Positions 41,089 to 49,593 of a stretch of 64,000 bases of DNA are shown here, in pieces. A model generated the notes under the pieces. It worked only from the letters and a program-made list of their open reading frames with translations, was not told where the DNA came from and ran no database searches. The DNA lies in the NCBI GenBank assembly GCA_902809825.1, contig LR778114.1, positions 1,860,001-1,924,000 of the forward strand, given 5' to 3'. A program made the position numbers and the translations under genes. Positions within the stretch are counted from its first letter, which is position 1; each line of letters starts with the position of its first letter. This DNA is from Candidatus Hydrogenisulfobacillus filiaventi. Its GTDB lineage: Bacteria > Bacillota > Sulfobacillia > Sulfobacillales > R501.

Positions 41089-43737
41089 TCACTCCGCAGG
41101 CGGCGTCGCCGGGTCCGCCGCGGGCGAGGGCCTGATCCAGGTCTCCTTCGGCACGTCGAACCGGCGCAACATGGTCTCGATTCGCAGCACCACGCACTTG
41201 CGAGTGCCGTTGTGCACCCACTCGGCTTTGCTGACGTCGGCCACGAGCTCCGGATCCGACCGCAGCAAGCGCAGAAAGGCGCTGCGCCCCAGCCACGCCT
41301 CTCCGATCATCGCCGCCTGTCGCGCCATGGCCGCCAGCAGTTGCGCTTGATGGACGACCAGCAGCTCCGGGGCTTTGCGGGCCGGCTGCAGCATGACCTC
41401 CCTGCGATCCTCCGGCAGCGCGGCTTGCCGCTCCAGCAGCCGCACCATGGCCGCCACGGGACCCTCTTCCTGCCTGACCTCCTGTTGCGCGTCCATGGCT
41501 CGGAGGAAGACGGTCTGCAACACGTGCATCGCCTGATCCAGTCGCTCCAGCTCCCGCCCCAGGTCCGGAATCCACTCTCCCAGCCAATAAAGGCCGGCCC
41601 GCACGATGGCGATGTTGTGCCGGGGGCGTTCTGACAGCCCCCCAGCCTTCTGCGCGGCCTCGTCCTCTAAGCTGCCGTCAGCCGCCTCCAGCGCCTCCCG
41701 CACCCACGTCATCGGCGTCTCCGCCGCCCGGGCCCACAACCAGCCCGCCACCCTGCGGAGGGCGTCGTCCCCCAGATCCCGCAGATCCCGGAGGGCGTCG
41801 GCCGCGCCCGGGTGCCCGGCGATCTCCTCCCGACCCACCCAAACCGGCACCGAGCGCTCCATGAGCGCCCAGTCCTCCACGGCGGATTCTCCGACGAGGA
41901 CCACGGGCGCGGTCAGGTGGTAGTCCCGCGTGGTCTGGTTCGCCTGTCCCCGGGTCTCCCGCGCGCCCCGGTACGCCATGCGCAGGTAGTGGTGCAGCTG
42001 CTGCAGGTGCTCCTGCCGGATGTCCTGCGTGCGGTACTCGTCCAGCACCACCGGCAGGCTGTTGGTGGCGCTCAGCTCGCTCACCAGCGAGAACGGTGGC
42101 CTGCGGGCGCTGCCCAGGTCGTCCGTGGCGGCGAAGGCGAGCGCCAGCCGCTGGATCAGGGTCGATTTGCCCGTGCCCGCCGGCCCGTAGACGTTCAGGA
42201 ACGGGAACTCCCCCCAGCCCGCCGCCCGGATGAGGGGGGCGAGCAGGGCGGCGGCGAACCACCCCAGCAGGGTCCAGGCCACGGGAGGGGAGGCCGCCCG
42301 CGACAGCGGGGTCAGCACCCGTGCCGCCTCCGCCTCCGTGCCGCCGGGCAGGGGTCGGATCCGGCGCACGATCTCCGGAGCCTTGGGGTTGTCGAACCGC
42401 AGGTCGACGGCCTCGGCCGGATCTGGCAGTCCAGCGGCCCGTGCCTCGGGGGTTTTGACCCCCCACACCCCGCCGGGGTGCACCCAGATGCGGGGGGCGT
42501 CCGCCCCGTTCTCCTCCCACCGATCCAGCCCGTCCGCGGTGTGCTGGCCGGCCACGGGCGTCGTCTGCATCACGGGCAGGCCGGAGTTGGCCCAGGCCGT
42601 GATGTAGGCCATGGCGTCGCCCTTGATGGTGTGATCGATGGGCAGGCCGCGATCCGCCAGCCGCAGGATGAGCCGACTGTCCTCCGTCTCGCTCACGGCG
42701 GCCGAGAACGACTCCCATTGCCCGCCCTCGGTGAGGTGCCAGATCTCCCGGCGCCGCTCCCGCGTCTGCGCATCCACCAGAATGGCGGCGACGCAATACG
42801 GTCGGAGACCGGCTGGGCGCGGATCGGGCTCGGCGGGCGATCCGTCGTCCTCCTCCGCCTCCGCTTCCCGAGACCGGATCACCAGAGGCAGCTTGGTGTC
42901 GGGATCGAACAGCACGCCGTCCGGCACCCGCAGGGTCCGCAGCCGATCCGGCAAGCCCAGGGATCCCCAGACCTCGCCCAAGGACCCGACCCGCAGGGCC
43001 TCGTCCCGACCAGAGCGATCCCCGCCAGCGGATCCGTCCGTCGTGGACCCGGCGATATCCGTCTTGGACGGTCGCACCACCTGGAGACTCACCCGCCGCA
43101 ATCGCCGCTCGGCCTCTTGCTTGGGCACGCCGATGCCCCGCAGCCGATCGATGATCGCGGCATGGATGGACTGCGCCAGCGTGCCATCCAGCCGCGCCAC
43201 CTCGCGCTCCCATCGGGCGGCCTCCTGCAGATCCCGGTCCCGCAGGATGCGCTGGCCGCTTTGCCACTGCCGCAGCCATTGTCGGGCCTGCGCTTTGACG
43301 AGATACGCGCGCCGCCGCCGCCTCATCCGCTCGACGTGCTCCCGCCACCACTGCTTCGCCATGCTCCGCATCCAGGGCCTGGGATCCGTCCGACGCAGAT
43401 GCCGCAGCCACGACGGGAGATCGGAGCCGCCGTCCGCGCCGCATCTCCACATCCCGCCTGGGCCGAATTCCGGCCCAGCGTCCGCACCCCCGGCATGGAC
43501 ATGCGGATTGGCGGACAACCGGCGACGGGACCACGATGCCGCCGTCCAGCCTCCCCGCTCCCGATGCCGCGGCAGCAGGGATCGGATCGGGGAAGCCAGC
43601 CGGGTCCGCACCCGGGACGCGGCGTTGGCGCTGGCGCGCGCTTTCCGGGAGCCCGTGCTCCGCGCCCGCTTCCCGGCGTCCTGATCGGCGCTCGTCTGGG
43701 TCTCATCCGGCCGATGCGGGTCCTTGTCCTCCGCCAT
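41089..43737 (-). CDS. DUF927-type replicative helicase/ATPase
   Basis: The 882-residue protein has a basic N-terminal 220 residues, a DUF927-like middle, and an ATPase core with Walker A YGPAGTGKSTL (518-527) and Walker B LPVVLDEYRT (D566-E567). Similar proteins act as helicases next to primases in phages and plasmids. GGAGGTGG precedes the ATG. It lies between the primase gene (45306) and the nonamer-repeat region, supporting a role in initiation. The extreme N-terminus is low-complexity and basic and may bind DNA. Confidence 0.8.
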   Translation of the reverse strand: MAEDKDPHRPDETQTSADQDAGKRARSTGSRKARASANAASRVRTRLASPIRSLLPRHRERGGWTAASWSRRRLSANPHVHAGGADAGPEFGPGGMWRCGADGGSDLPSWLRHLRRTDPRPWMRSMAKQWWREHVERMRRRRRAYLVKAQARQWLRQWQSGQRILRDRDLQEAARWEREVARLDGTLAQSIHAAIIDRLRGIGVPKQEAERRLRRVSLQVVRPSKTDIAGSTTDGSAGGDRSGRDEALRVGSLGEVWGSLGLPDRLRTLRVPDGVLFDPDTKLPLVIRSREAEAEEDDGSPAEPDPRPAGLRPYCVAAILVDAQTRERRREIWHLTEGGQWESFSAAVSETEDSRLILRLADRGLPIDHTIKGDAMAYITAWANSGLPVMQTTPVAGQHTADGLDRWEENGADAPRIWVHPGGVWGVKTPEARAAGLPDPAEAVDLRFDNPKAPEIVRRIRPLPGGTEAEAARVLTPLSRAASPPVAWTLLGWFAAALLAPLIRAAGWGEFPFLNVYGPAGTGKSTLIQRLALAFAATDDLGSARRPPFSLVSELSATNSLPVVLDEYRTQDIRQEHLQQLHHYLRMAYRGARETRGQANQTTRDYHLTAPVVLVGESAVEDWALMERSVPVWVGREEIAGHPGAADALRDLRDLGDDALRRVAGWLWARAAETPMTWVREALEAADGSLEDEAAQKAGGLSERPRHNIAIVRAGLYWLGEWIPDLGRELERLDQAMHVLQTVFLRAMDAQQEVRQEEGPVAAMVRLLERQAALPEDRREVMLQPARKAPELLVVHQAQLLAAMARQAAMIGEAWLGRSAFLRLLRSDPELVADVSKAEWVHNGTRKCVVLRIETMLRRFDVPKETWIRPSPAADPATPPAE

Positions 43738-43772
43738 TGGACCACCTCCGCAAAGAGGAGGGGGCCCCCGCC

Positions 43773-43826
43773 CATATGGCGGAAGCCCCCGGCTTTAGGC
43801 GCGGGATCTAAGACTGGGTGCGACAC
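43773..43826 (-). promoter_or_regulatory. IS-type hairpin and TGTCGCACCC motif before the helicase gene
   Basis: GGGTGCGACA is at 43816-43825 (+ strand); the hairpin GCCCCCGGCTTTAGGCGCGG follows on the leftward side. A second GC hairpin (43748-43772) is closer to the ATG. The order matches the other two motif-hairpin modules. Confidence 0.5.
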
Positions 43827-43882
43827 GCAAGCCATCCGGCTTGGCGATCTCCATGCTCCAAGCGTGGAGGGCGCGAGATCCA

Positions 43883-44131
43883 TCATCCATCGTCAGCATA
43901 GCCCGTTGCGGGCTGGATGTCCAGCTGGTGGGATCGGCAGCGCGCGTGCTCGTCCGGGAGCGGGATGGTCCCGAGGCCAGGAAGGGCGCTCCCCAGGCCC
44001 ACCGGACGTGCCCTGCCCTGTTGCGTGTTTGGTGCCTTCACCACGATTTTCAGCTGATGGCCGTTGCTAAGCGTGGGAGGCTGTCTTCGCCTTGCGCATG
44101 CGGATCGCCGAATCAAAGCCTCGCCCGCCAC
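43883..44131 (-). CDS. Possible small hypothetical protein
   Basis: An 82-residue frame from a GTG has strongly C/G-ending codons from residue 22 on (NGHQLKIVVKAPNTQQGRAR). No good ribosome binding site precedes the GTG, so the start may be further in. No family is recognised. Confidence 0.4.
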   Translation of the reverse strand: MAGEALIRRSACARRRQPPTLSNGHQLKIVVKAPNTQQGRARPVGLGSALPGLGTIPLPDEHARCRSHQLDIQPATGYADDG

Positions 44132-44155
44132 ATCATTCAGGCCAGCCCCGAGAGA

Positions 44156-44431
44156 TCAATAAAAAAGGGCCAGCACCAGCCAACCGGCTGCCTCTACCGG
44201 ATCGTCCGACCATGCGGTCGATACCGTCGGGGTGGCGGAGGGTACCTCCAGCGGTTCTCCGATGTCCTCGATGTCCTGGGGTTCCCACTGGCAAGCTGGC
44301 AACGCCTCGCCCACACAGACCGCGAGCCGCGTGCCGTCCCGTTCGCCCACCACATGGGGATGAGGCCCATCCCGCCGAATCCCCCGCCGGATGCCTTCCA
44401 GCTGCGCGTGCTCCAGCAGCTTTCGTCGCAC
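44156..44431 (-). CDS. Small hypothetical protein
   Basis: The GTG start follows AGGAGAGGG and gives 91 residues, MRRKLLEHAQLEGIRRGIRR at the N-terminus. The basic N-terminus and acidic, Pro-rich middle are followed by a hydrophobic C-terminal end (AAGWLVLALFY) that could touch the membrane. Not recognised. Confidence 0.55.
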   Translation of the reverse strand: MRRKLLEHAQLEGIRRGIRRDGPHPHVVGERDGTRLAVCVGEALPACQWEPQDIEDIGEPLEVPSATPTVSTAWSDDPVEAAGWLVLALFY

Positions 44432-44494
44432 AGCACCCTCTCCTCTCTAGGGTTGGCTCAGGCTGTCGTGGGCGCTTGGCGCGCCCGGGCGTTC

Positions 44495-45034
44495 CTACTC
44501 CTCCGCCTGATTCTCCTCCAGGATGGCGTCGGGCTCCAAAAGCTCATCCCGCACCCACTTCGCGAAAGCCAGCACGCCCTCCGGCGCGTGCAAAGCCCAC
44601 GGATCTCCTTGCACCCACTGCCCAAATGGGTCGTTCTCATACCCGTCCACGCCCCCGAATGGGGAGGGGAACATCGTTTCGTACACCCCGTCCTCGTCGG
44701 GCACCGACGCCCGGAAACCCGTGCCATATTTCCGCGCGACTGCGGACACCGCGCCCGGGTCCGGCGGGAAGACCACCACAAGCGTGTGGTCGAAGTTCAT
44801 GACAATGCTTACCGTAATCGGGGCGGGATCCCACCCCAGCTCGGCTGCCAGGTGCAGGATCACGCCCAGAGGAATGTCAGGACCTCCCCGGTCCCGAACC
44901 AGGTACAGCGTGCCGTTGTATCCCAACCAGACGACCAGATCTTTGGAGGCGGCCGCCTCCGCCACCGCCTGGAGGTGGTCGACGGGAATGGGGACGTAGC
45001 ATTCGTCCGGAGCGGCACCGTAAACGTTTTGCAT
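44495..45034 (-). CDS. Hypothetical acidic protein
   Basis: The 179-residue protein starts MQNVYGAAPDECYVPIPVDH. It is acidic with an alpha/beta-like first half (DLVVWLGYNGTLYLVRDRGG, HTLVVVFPPDPGAVSA) and a C-terminal helix EGVLAFAKWVRDELLEPDAI. No catalytic motif is seen. The leader contains the inverted repeat at 45064-45084. Confidence 0.6.
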   Translation of the reverse strand: MQNVYGAAPDECYVPIPVDHLQAVAEAAASKDLVVWLGYNGTLYLVRDRGGPDIPLGVILHLAAELGWDPAPITVSIVMNFDHTLVVVFPPDPGAVSAVARKYGTGFRASVPDEDGVYETMFPSPFGGVDGYENDPFGQWVQGDPWALHAPEGVLAFAKWVRDELLEPDAILEENQAEE

Positions 45035-45063
45035 CGATTACGCTTCCGTTTCCTTCTCCTGAT

Positions 45064-45084
45064 AGCGATGCGAGGCGCATCGCT
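45064..45084. promoter_or_regulatory. Perfect inverted repeat, possible operator
   Basis: AGCGATGCG and CGCATCGCT face each other across three bases, 30 bases before the ATG at 45034. Further GATGCG copies follow to 45140. The rest of the gap to the primase gene (45085-45305) has no convincing gene. Confidence 0.45.
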
Positions 45085-45305
45085 CCCCATGCCGATGCGC
45101 CGCCATCAGCCGGCTGAGGCGCATCGCATGCGCATCGCCAGCGGGCCGGGAGGGGCGATCCCGCCGGCCGGGCGACCGGGATTGCCCCATCGTGGTGATC
45201 GCCGGAGATCGCGCCGTTTCCGGTCGCGATCCCCCGCGAAGTCCCCGGCTCCCGCGCCGATGCCAGCGGGCGGCCCCGGGTCGACCATGGCGCGGCCCCG
45301 CCACG

Positions 45306-46352
45306 TCAGCGCCGCCCAGCCCGTGCCCTTCTCCCGGGCCGTCCCTCCACCTCCGCCCGGAACGCGGCCCAGTGCCGATCCGCGCAATGGTCGTGCAGGC
45401 ACCGGAATCCCACCGCGCCGTCGCCGGACCACCAGACCATGGTCTCGCTGTCGTTCGAGGTGGAGTGCTCCGCCTGCCACGGGCAGGCGATCAGGATCTT
45501 CGCCCCGCCGCCCTCGGCGGGCTTGGTGCCCCGGATCGCCACCCCATGGGCGGCCAGCCAGGCGAGCAGGTCGTCCAGGGTGCGGGCGAAGGCGGGCCTG
45601 GGCTGCGGGCCGTCCCCCCGCCGCGCCCCCCGATCGTCCGCCCAGGCCGCCACCGCCCGCAGACGATCCGCCGGCACGACCAGGATCCGATCCGGGATGG
45701 CCAGGATCCGCGCCGGCCGCCACGGGCGGTCGGGCGCGTTGGGCCCCTTGCGGGCCGTCGTGCCGTACACCTTGGAGACCCGGCCGGCGTTCCAGACCGA
45801 CTCGTCCACCTTGGCCCCCGGCCCCCGGATCCGGGCCGCGATGCCCCGCAGGACGCGGCGGACCAGATCCGCCGAGGCGGCGTCGGCCGGCAGGTCGACG
45901 CGGTAGAGGAGATGCGCCCCGTTGCCGCTCGCGGCCCGCACCGGATCCGGCCAGTCCCAGATGGCCAGGGCGTCCCGGATCCGCCCCGCCAGGGCCAGCG
46001 CCGCCTCCAGCTCGGCGTCGGTCGCGTTCGTCCCCGCCGGGCGGTCGGGGTCCAGATCGATCAGGAGCCACCGCCGGGCCAGGATGTCCTCGTCCCGGGC
46101 CGCCCGCCCGCCCAGGCGCAGGCGGTCCAGGGGGCCGTCCCAGGGGGCATCAGGCCGGAGCGGGTTGATCGTGGCGTACACGCCGGTGACCTCCGCCCGA
46201 TCCGACGCCGCCGCCGCCCGGACGAAGGCGTCACGACGGAGGAACCGCCCCACCGCGGGCGGTCCGCCCCGGCGCAGCACGCGCAGCTCCAGAGGGCTCT
46301 CGCCGTCATGTAGCAGGTCCCAGGCGCGGGAGAGATCGCCCTCGTCGGCCAT
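45306..46352 (-). CDS. Archaeo-eukaryotic-type primase (AEP) with C-terminal zinc finger
   Basis: The 348-residue protein has LLIDLDPDRP, the metal-binding DxD of AEP primases, near residue 92 and SGNGAHLLYRV, the SGxGxHxxY-type nucleotide-binding motif, near residue 140. C-terminal CPWQAEHSTSND and CLHDHC form a likely zinc finger. It should make primers for the DUF927-type helicase complex downstream. The chosen ATG follows GAGGAGGCG; 18 more residues upstream are possible. Confidence 0.85.
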   Translation of the reverse strand: MADEGDLSRAWDLLHDGESPLELRVLRRGGPPAVGRFLRRDAFVRAAAASDRAEVTGVYATINPLRPDAPWDGPLDRLRLGGRAARDEDILARRWLLIDLDPDRPAGTNATDAELEAALALAGRIRDALAIWDWPDPVRAASGNGAHLLYRVDLPADAASADLVRRVLRGIAARIRGPGAKVDESVWNAGRVSKVYGTTARKGPNAPDRPWRPARILAIPDRILVVPADRLRAVAAWADDRGARRGDGPQPRPAFARTLDDLLAWLAAHGVAIRGTKPAEGGGAKILIACPWQAEHSTSNDSETMVWWSGDGAVGFRCLHDHCADRHWAAFRAEVEGRPGRRARAGRR

Positions 46353-46573
46353 GCGCGTCGCCTCCTCGGTGCCTGTCGTACGGCGAACCATATCATCGCA
46401 AAACACCGGCTTGCTTCAACGGCTTCCACGGAACCACGGTCAAGCGACCGTGGAAACAGGCCGCCCCGGACGCCTTGCCGCGTCGCCTTCGCGGCGGCCG
46501 GGTGCGCGGCTGCACACGAGTCTCCGGGCGGTGGCTGCTTGCTGGTTGATGCCTGGCAGTTGCGTGATGAAGG

Positions 46574-46693
46574 TCAACGCTCGGGGCTAGGCCAGATGTC
46601 GCCTAGGAGGACCAACAGTCGCCGCCGCCGATCCCCAATCGCCTCCCAGGTGATGAGATCCTCCCAAGACGGGTGTTCGTCACCATGGAACAT
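46574..46693 (-). CDS. Very small hypothetical protein
   Basis: A 39-residue frame, MFHGDEHPSWEDLITWEAIG at the N-terminus, overlaps the stop of the previous gene by 14 bases and has consistent coding bias. GGAGG abuts the ATG, closer than ideal. The product is acidic then basic. The 220 bases from here to the primase start contain a CCACGGTC hairpin but no gene. Confidence 0.45.
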   Translation of the reverse strand: MFHGDEHPSWEDLITWEAIGDRRRRLLVLLGDIWPSPER

Positions 46694-46880
46694 CCTCCTT
46701 CTGGGCGGAGGGGGCGAAGCCGGTCAGCCGCTGGAACGTCTGTTTCCATGTGTGGATTTGCCTGGCGTCGACGAACGCGAACCCGTCGGGACAGAGGGGC
46801 ATGCCCGTGGCGGTGAAGCAGCCGGCAACGACCTCTAACTGGTCTTCGGCACCGCAGCGGGGGCAGGTGGTGGCGTACAC
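46680..46880 (-). CDS. Small zinc-ribbon protein
   Basis: The GTG start follows AAAGGAGCGG and gives 66 residues beginning MYATTCPRCGAEDQLEVVAG, with CPRCG and later Cys residues (GCFTATGMPLCPDG). Similar small zinc proteins are common in phage genomes. The role is unknown. Confidence 0.6.
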   Translation of the reverse strand: MYATTCPRCGAEDQLEVVAGCFTATGMPLCPDGFAFVDARQIHTWKQTFQRLTGFAPSAQKEDVPW

Positions 46881-46952
46881 AAGAATCCGCTCCTTTCTCG
46901 ATGAACGCCGGAAGCGGGGGTGGCCGGGCACACGGAAGCCCGGCGTGCGGCT

Positions 46953-47498
46953 TCAGGCCTCGTAGTCAGCTAGGCCTTCCCGCATCGCCCGCCGGGCGTC
47001 CCGGCGGTCCTGCGCACGGGTTTGCCGGCGCAGGATGCGCTTGTCCTTGCCCTTGCGCGGGCGTTCGTCCAGCCGGATCCACTCCCGCGACCACCACGGA
47101 GGGGACGGCGGTGTTTGCTGTGCGGACCCATGGGACACCTCCTGACGCGGATTCCGCCGCATGGGCGGGAGGCGGGCCGGCAGGTGCGCCTCCCGGAGGG
47201 GGCGGCCGTCCGGGTCGAGCCACCGGATCCGGAAGGCATGGCCGGGGGTCTTGCGCTGGCGCTCGGCGGTGAGCGCCAGCCAGTGCTGCCAGGCGTCCTC
47301 CGTGGCGCAGGGCAGGATGGCGCGCTCCAGCCAGATCCAGCCGCCGGGGATGGGGAAGCCTTCGGCAATGGCGGCCCGGTCGCCGGAAGCCGCCGGCGGG
47401 GCGGGCCGGGCATCGGGGAGGGGAGCGGCTGGGTGGTGCGCATCGGCATGGGGCGGGGCATGGCGTGGACACCTTCGGAACAGGGCTGCCGGATTCAT
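46953..47498 (-). CDS. Hypothetical protein
   Basis: This 181-residue protein starts MNPAALFRRCPRHAPPHADA at an ATG overlapping the upstream stop (ATGA). After a Pro/Ala-rich leader come FPIPGGWIWLERAILPCATE and a very basic C-terminus (RPRKGKDKRILRRQTRAQDR). It could bind nucleic acid. Not recognised. Confidence 0.6.
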   Translation of the reverse strand: MNPAALFRRCPRHAPPHADAHHPAAPLPDARPAPPAASGDRAAIAEGFPIPGGWIWLERAILPCATEDAWQHWLALTAERQRKTPGHAFRIRWLDPDGRPLREAHLPARLPPMRRNPRQEVSHGSAQQTPPSPPWWSREWIRLDERPRKGKDKRILRRQTRAQDRRDARRAMREGLADYEA

Positions 47499-47731
47499 GG
47501 GCGGCGCGGACGCCGGACGCGGCGAGGTGCCCACACGAGGTGCAGGATGGTGATGACTTGGTGGGTGGCGGGGTCGACGACGAGGCGCACGCTGCCTTTG
47601 ACGAACAGGGTCCGGCCCTGGCGGTCCGACTGGGTCCAGTCGGAAGCGCCATGGCAACGACCTCGCCAGCGGCTTCCACCTGTCGTATTTGGGTGCGACA
47701 GAATCCTCGATCCCGCTGTTCTGTAGCGCAC
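47495..47731 (-). CDS. Small hypothetical protein
   Basis: The C-terminal part GRTLFVKGSVRLVVDPATHQ then VITILHLVWAP reads like a small beta-rich toxin or DUF4258-like fold. The longest start (GTG 47731) runs through the GGGTGCGACA motif, so the true start may be downstream, near residue 30. ATGA overlap with the next gene supports the 3' end. Confidence 0.5.
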   Translation of the reverse strand: MRYRTAGSRILSHPNTTGGSRWRGRCHGASDWTQSDRQGRTLFVKGSVRLVVDPATHQVITILHLVWAPRRVRRPRRP

Positions 47732-47754
47732 GCATCCAAGCCCGGTTTGGACTG

Positions 47755-48483
47755 TCAGCCCGATTGTACCGGATCAGACCCCAGCGAGCAAGGAGATCGG
47801 CATGGGCTGGGTCGATCCCGGGCGGGGGGATCCTCCTCGGTCGCGTCCCACATCGCTCGTAGACGCTTGCGCGTCCGGATCAGATCCCGCGCTGGCAGGC
47901 CCAGGCGTCGCGCCGCATGGGCGGCGATGCCGCCCTCCTCCATCAAAGCCCAAACCACGCGACGGTCCGCCGTGGATAGTCGGCTCCACCATTTGGACCA
48001 TCGATCCCGCAAATCCAGGCGGTCCTCCAGATCGGGAGCCGGATCTGGGTGGCTGGGCAGCCAATAATCGGCCGGAGCATCGATCTCCTCATGGTCTGGA
48101 CGGGCATCGATGGACAGCACCTGGATGCATCCGTGGGCGTTCGCGGGCGATCTCGGTGCTTGGTGAATGCCTCCCGGCCGCCCAGTCAGCCCCCACGCTT
48201 CCCGGGCCGCCCGATACGGCACGTGCGCGGCGCACCAGCTGACGGGCGAAACGCCGCCTGGCTTGAAGGCGCGCAGGAGCAGCCAAAGGGTCTCCACGAC
48301 CACCCACCTCTGCTCCTCCTCGGTCAAACCGGGAGGCCAGGCGATGCGGCGCTGCAGCCACGCGAGGAAGCGCTGGGTGTCCGGTTCGGCCAGGGCGGCG
48401 GCGAACGCCTCTCCGTCCTGCGCCATGCGCAGGGCTTGTTCGGTGTCGTGCATCCACGTCGATGCGGACGCGCTGGGCGTCAC
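47755..48483 (-). CDS. Sigma-factor-like protein
   Basis: The GTG start, seven bases after AGGAGG, overlaps the upstream stop (GTGA). The 242-residue protein has an N-terminal helical domain shared with the protein at 30708-31349 and a C-terminal helix-turn-helix-like region, STADRRVVWALMEEGGIAAH then AARRLGLPARDLIRTRKRLR, like sigma region 4. It may direct RNA polymerase to phage promoters. No clear region 2 signature was found, so a DNA-binding regulator of other type remains possible. Confidence 0.55.
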   Translation of the reverse strand: MTPSASASTWMHDTEQALRMAQDGEAFAAALAEPDTQRFLAWLQRRIAWPPGLTEEEQRWVVVETLWLLLRAFKPGGVSPVSWCAAHVPYRAAREAWGLTGRPGGIHQAPRSPANAHGCIQVLSIDARPDHEEIDAPADYWLPSHPDPAPDLEDRLDLRDRWSKWWSRLSTADRRVVWALMEEGGIAAHAARRLGLPARDLIRTRKRLRAMWDATEEDPPARDRPSPCRSPCSLGSDPVQSG

Positions 48484-49010
48484 GACCACACCTCCTGTCG
48501 CTGGCCCGATGTGCCAAGGGCCAGCAGCAGCGCTCTGCTGGCATCCCGCTCCAGGCCCAGGTCCAGGGCCATCCACCACCGCGCCAGGGTGTCGCCCCGC
48601 AACACCCATGAGGTCCGCTCCTGCCGATGGGTCCAGTCCCGTGCCAGCAGCAACGTCCGCCGCGCCAGCACCGGATCCGGAATGGTGCTGGGGGCGTGTC
48701 CCAGAAGGCCGTCCGCCGCCGTCCAGTCGACCAGGATGGCGAGGCTCAGCAGGGTGTCCTGGTCGTCCCATCGACGAGGATCGCGTATATCATGAAACCT
48801 GGGGTCTCCCCGGGATCCGGGTCCCCAGAGCCACACCTCCGAATCCGCGGCGGATCGCCACGGCGCCGAGAGGGGCCGGATGGTCCCGTCCAGCACGACG
48901 CTCACGGTGCCCCACACAGGAGACCGGGGAGACCGATGGGGATCGCCCGGATACTGTCCAAACGCCCGGTAACTAATGCGACTATCTATCGGCATCCGAA
49001 AAGGGATCAT
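48480..49010 (-). CDS. Hypothetical protein
   Basis: The 176-residue protein starts MIPFRMPIDSRISYRAFGQY at an ATG overlapping thymidine kinase's neighbour. It has beta-type sequence in the first 70 residues and helices later (DPVLARRTLLLARDWTHRQE). Not recognised. Overlaps at both ends put it in an operon with thymidine kinase and the sigma-like gene. Confidence 0.6.
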   Translation of the reverse strand: MIPFRMPIDSRISYRAFGQYPGDPHRSPRSPVWGTVSVVLDGTIRPLSAPWRSAADSEVWLWGPGSRGDPRFHDIRDPRRWDDQDTLLSLAILVDWTAADGLLGHAPSTIPDPVLARRTLLLARDWTHRQERTSWVLRGDTLARWWMALDLGLERDASRALLLALGTSGQRQEVWS

Positions 49011-49576
49011 GGCAGCGAATCACCTCCAGCGGAGTGGGCCCAGCATCGGGGGCACAGCGGCACGTACCGGTCCCCGTCCCCCACCGCCACCCCGTCCTCG
49101 GGCAGGGTGACCCCGGGGCGGAGCGCGGTGTCGCGGGCGGGTCGTCCGCATCGGGCGCAGCGGGCGTGCAGCACGATGATCTCGTCCGCTGCCGCCAGCA
49201 GGGAGGGCATCGTCCCGAAAGGGCGGCCCAGGGCGTCGAGGCTGAGCCCAGCCAGATGCACCCGCAACCCCCACGCCCGCCATCGTCGGATGGCGTCCAG
49301 CCAGCTGGGCGGGGCGAACTGGGCCTCGTCCAGCGCGATCCCGTCCACGCCCTCCGCCCACGCCTCCGGATCCCGCTCCGGATCCCAGTCGTCCGGCAAC
49401 GGTGCCCATTGGACCGAGGACTCTGGCAGCAGGCCGCGCAGGCGGTCCGGCAGATCCCGTCCCTGCGGGCGGGCGGCCCAGGGGACCACGCCGATGCGCC
49501 AGCGCCCGCCGCGATCCGCGATGGATCGGGCCAGCGCCGTGGTCTTGCCGGCCCACATGGGCCCAGTCCAGGCCAC
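49007..49576 (-). CDS. tdk: Thymidine kinase (type II)
   Basis: The 189-residue enzyme phosphorylates thymidine to dTMP. The P-loop GPMWAGKTT is at residues 5-13, the DEAQF motif near residue 95 supplies the catalytic Glu region, and C-terminal CARCG and CPRC bind zinc. The GTG start with GGAGG seven bases upstream gives the usual short N-terminus. It salvages nucleotides for element replication together with NrdD and the nucleotidase. Confidence 0.9.
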   Translation of the reverse strand: MAWTGPMWAGKTTALARSIADRGGRWRIGVVPWAARPQGRDLPDRLRGLLPESSVQWAPLPDDWDPERDPEAWAEGVDGIALDEAQFAPPSWLDAIRRWRAWGLRVHLAGLSLDALGRPFGTMPSLLAAADEIIVLHARCARCGRPARDTALRPGVTLPEDGVAVGDGDRYVPLCPRCWAHSAGGDSLP

Positions 49577-49593
49577 GATCCAGCCTCCGGCCG

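Noticed and set aside
40922-41350. 142-codon rightward frame starting in the nonamer region
   Set aside because: It runs through the repeats and the palindrome into antisense of the helicase gene; composition is not protein-like.
45106-46071. 321-codon leftward frame over the primase gene
   Set aside because: Gly/Arg/Pro-rich shadow; the other frame has the AEP primase motifs and zinc finger.
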